From Schauerella fraxinea (GTDB lineage Bacteria > Pseudomonadota > Gammaproteobacteria > Burkholderiales > Burkholderiaceae_B), in NCBI GenBank assembly GCA_030849965.1, contig JAVDKL010000002.1, forward strand, positions 682,001 through 746,000: a DNA stretch of 64,000 nt. The letters run 5' to 3'. Every line of letters starts with the position of its first letter. Position 1 is the first letter of the stretch. The position numbers were made by a program, and so were the translations under genes. The notes beneath the pieces are model-generated. The model was not told where the DNA came from. It searched no databases and worked only from the letters and a program-made list of their open reading frames with translations. Below, piece by piece: positions 62,521 to 64,000 of the stretch.

Positions 62521-63192
62521 CTAGCTCAACAATTCTTCCATTGCATCCGGCATCTGGTACCGCGAGCTACCGACCTCGGCGCGCACTTTGTGCCAGCGGT
62601 ATGCATCAGGGGGCAGGGCGGCCGCAATAATTTCGCGCGCTTGCTCGGCCGTGGTGGCCGGGTCTGCCCATTGACGCGCAAGCGCCGGCGGCAGCACGAC
62701 TGGGCGGCGGTCGTGGATGTCGACCATCCCGCCGGCTGAGTCGTCGGTCACAATCGCCATGCCGTGTTCGGCGTCGGTCTCGGCACCTGGGCGCCACGCG
62801 CAGATCGCCGCCATCATGATTGGCTCATCAGCTTCGGAATGGATGAACCAGGGCTGCTTACTGCCTTTTTCGCCCGTCCATTCGTACCAGCCGTCGGCTG
62901 GTACCAGCATGCGGCCGTGTTCAAACGGGCCACGCCAGAATGATTTCTTGGGATCGAGAATGGTGTCCAGGCGCGCGTTGCTCACCGGGGCGCGATTGAA
63001 CCACATCGGTTTGTAGCCCCAGAAAAGCTGTGTCGCCTCAGGGTCGCCGGTCAAGCAGTGGAACGCCAGCGGCTTCGTGCCTGGCGGCACGGTGTAGCGC
63101 GGGCCCAGTGCGTCAGGCAGGCTGTATGAGTTCCACGCGATCGTTTCCAGATAGTCGGCGACGGCGCGAGATTGGGCGATGCGTCCACACAT
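62521..63192 (-). CDS. SOS response-associated peptidase (SRAP/YedK/HMCES family)
   Basis: A 223-residue SRAP protein, which forms a covalent bond to abasic sites in single-stranded DNA through its N-terminal Cys2. MCGRIAQSRAV provides Cys2; the asparagine of PVSNARLDT and the Glu/His of WYEWTG and RRPVVLP are the other conserved residues. Such genes are common at prophage and island ends. Frame complete. Confidence 0.92.
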   Translation of the reverse strand: MCGRIAQSRAVADYLETIAWNSYSLPDALGPRYTVPPGTKPLAFHCLTGDPEATQLFWGYKPMWFNRAPVSNARLDTILDPKKSFWRGPFEHGRMLVPADGWYEWTGEKGSKQPWFIHSEADEPIMMAAICAWRPGAETDAEHGMAIVTDDSAGGMVDIHDRRPVVLPPALARQWADPATTAEQAREIIAAALPPDAYRWHKVRAEVGSSRYQMPDAMEELLS

Positions 63193-63194
63193 TT

Positions 63195-63605
63195 CTAGCT
63201 ACCGCACTCGCTCGATCGCTGTGTAGCGGAGCCTTGATACAGCGTTCCAACTGCAACCCGCAGATCGTTCAGAGTGTAGGGCTTGCTCAAGAAGAGGGAT
63301 TTAATGGGAAGAGCCCAATCTCCGCCGTAGATCTTCGACGCGTAACCACTGACGTAAATGATCGGCAACTTCATGTGTAGACCCCGGGCGGCGCCTGCAA
63401 GGCGGAAGCCGTCAAGCCGAGGCATTTGGATGTCAGTAATCATCAGGTCAAGATGTCCTTGCCGAGCAATCCAATCGAGCGCTTCAAATGGACAAGTTGC
63501 GATCTTCACCTGGAAGCCCAATTCGTCTAACCGATCGGCAGTCAAGTCAGCGATGAGCGCCTCATCATCCACTACGAGTGCAAGTGGCTTTGGACAAGAT
63601 TGCAT
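63195..63605 (-). CDS. Stand-alone response regulator receiver protein
   Basis: A 136-residue CheY-like receiver: acidic pair in ALVVDDEALIADL, phospho-acceptor Asp in LMITDIQMPRLDGF, Thr/Ser position in IIYVSGYAS and the Lys in LFLSKPYTL. No output domain. ATG 63605 was chosen because the domain starts there; the longer frame has no support. Lies 2 nt from the SRAP start, so it is directly upstream of it on the same strand. Cognate kinase not in the window. Confidence 0.85.
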   Translation of the reverse strand: MQSCPKPLALVVDDEALIADLTADRLDELGFQVKIATCPFEALDWIARQGHLDLMITDIQMPRLDGFRLAGAARGLHMKLPIIYVSGYASKIYGGDWALPIKSLFLSKPYTLNDLRVAVGTLYQGSATQRSSECGS

Positions 63606-63693
63606 AATATTTAGGGCCAGTGAATCGAGCCCGAGACGTAAAAATCTGCAGACTGACCACGGGTTCGTCCGCCAGTTGCTCTTTTTGGTGCGA

Positions 63694-63798
63694 TCAGGAG
63701 GGCACTTCAACACCCCGAAGCCACCTTCTCAGCAATTCCGCGGCCCGCTTACTTTTATGTACAATCGACCGTGCTGCCGCATCGTCGAAATGCACCAT
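63694..63798 (-). CDS. Possible 34-residue protein
   Basis: Frame MVHFDDAAARSIVHKSKRAA then ELLRRWLRGVEVPS, an amphipathic basic helix, with AAGGGA upstream. Too short to assign; support is composition only. Confidence 0.3.
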   Translation of the reverse strand: MVHFDDAAARSIVHKSKRAAELLRRWLRGVEVPS

Positions 63799-63831
63799 CA
63801 AGTAGTCCCTTCCACAACGGATACGCTCGCT

Positions 63832-64000
63832 ATGAACGAGATGTTTTGGCTGACTGCCGTGTCAATTTGGGCGGTAGGAATGGTGTTGGCTTGTATGCAC
63901 TTTCGTCGCTGCGATCGTCTTGAGCATTCAATTGCGCGGTCGAAGCGGCGGGGCGAAAAAATGGTTGATGGCAGTGGTCCCTATTTTGTGCGCTACGCTT
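63832..64000 (+). CDS. Small membrane-anchored protein (3' partial)
   Basis: Frame MNEMFWLTAVSIWAVGMVLA with one membrane segment and a basic cytoplasmic region (CDRLEHSIARSKRRGEK), open to the window end. Product unknown; composition supports a real gene. Confidence 0.45.
   Translation, partial: MNEMFWLTAVSIWAVGMVLACMHFRRCDRLEHSIARSKRRGEKMVDGSGPYFVRYA

Overview
The window looks like a piece of a GC-rich betaproteobacterial chromosome (Burkholderiales, possibly Alcaligenaceae). The basis is codon usage, two Bug-type tricarboxylate-transporter receptors each inside its own catabolic locus, and type II secretion genes of the general type seen in that order. No tRNA, rRNA, CRISPR array or recognisable intact insertion sequence was seen.

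1-9.1 kb is a sugar-acid or hydroxyacid catabolic locus: two mandelate-racemase/muconate-lactonizing-type dehydratases or cycloisomerases (the first cut by the window edge), a fumarylacetoacetate-hydrolase-family protein, a D-2-hydroxyacid dehydrogenase with an altered catalytic residue, a LysR regulator, a ketopantoate-reductase-like protein, an SDR, a NodB-type deacetylase and a Bug receptor. 9.1-16.5 kb holds a Na/Pi cotransporter and a partial type II secretion set (gspF divergent from gspD-gspE); the secretin carries a long tail that looks like a SPOR domain. 16.5-17.7 kb is a peptidoglycan-amidase effector with a candidate periplasmic immunity partner. 18.4-22.2 kb has a CNNM/CorC protein and a divergent MFS/ArsR-rhodanese pair around a perfect palindrome.

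22.2-35.1 kb is a decayed accessory region: fragments of an MmeI-like enzyme, an alpha/beta hydrolase and a receiver domain, plus a Gabija-like OLD-nuclease/UvrD pair whose nuclease is broken. A chemoreceptor gene lies between two copies of a ~435-bp direct repeat. 35.2-43.2 kb returns to metabolism: PaiB-like protein, 2-hydroxyacid dehydrogenase, Bug receptor, amidase, a divergent IclR regulator with an operator-like palindrome, and a TonB-dependent siderophore receptor with a possible Fur box.

44-62.5 kb is a cryptic prophage. It has an early replication operon (a frameshifted replication protein, DnaB helicase, a late regulator), a tail-tip fragment, tail fibre, DUF4376 protein and a lysis cassette (GH19 endolysin, membrane proteins, Rz/Rz1). 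No terminase, capsid, tail-tube or integrase gene was found. Cargo sits in two places: a colicin M-like bacteriocin (frameshifted) with a Cmi-like immunity candidate, and a post-lysis region. In that region four copies of a small lysis-lipoprotein sequence are interspersed with GAF/EAL signalling genes and a family of small helical proteins. A possible BstA/P63C-like phage protein follows, then a SRAP peptidase and a stand-alone receiver protein at the right end.

The strongest leads are the colicin M/immunity module, the repeat-punctuated cassettes, the three GAF/small-helical gene pairs, the amidase effector pair and the Gabija-like remnant. All family assignments come from reading motifs, not from database searches.
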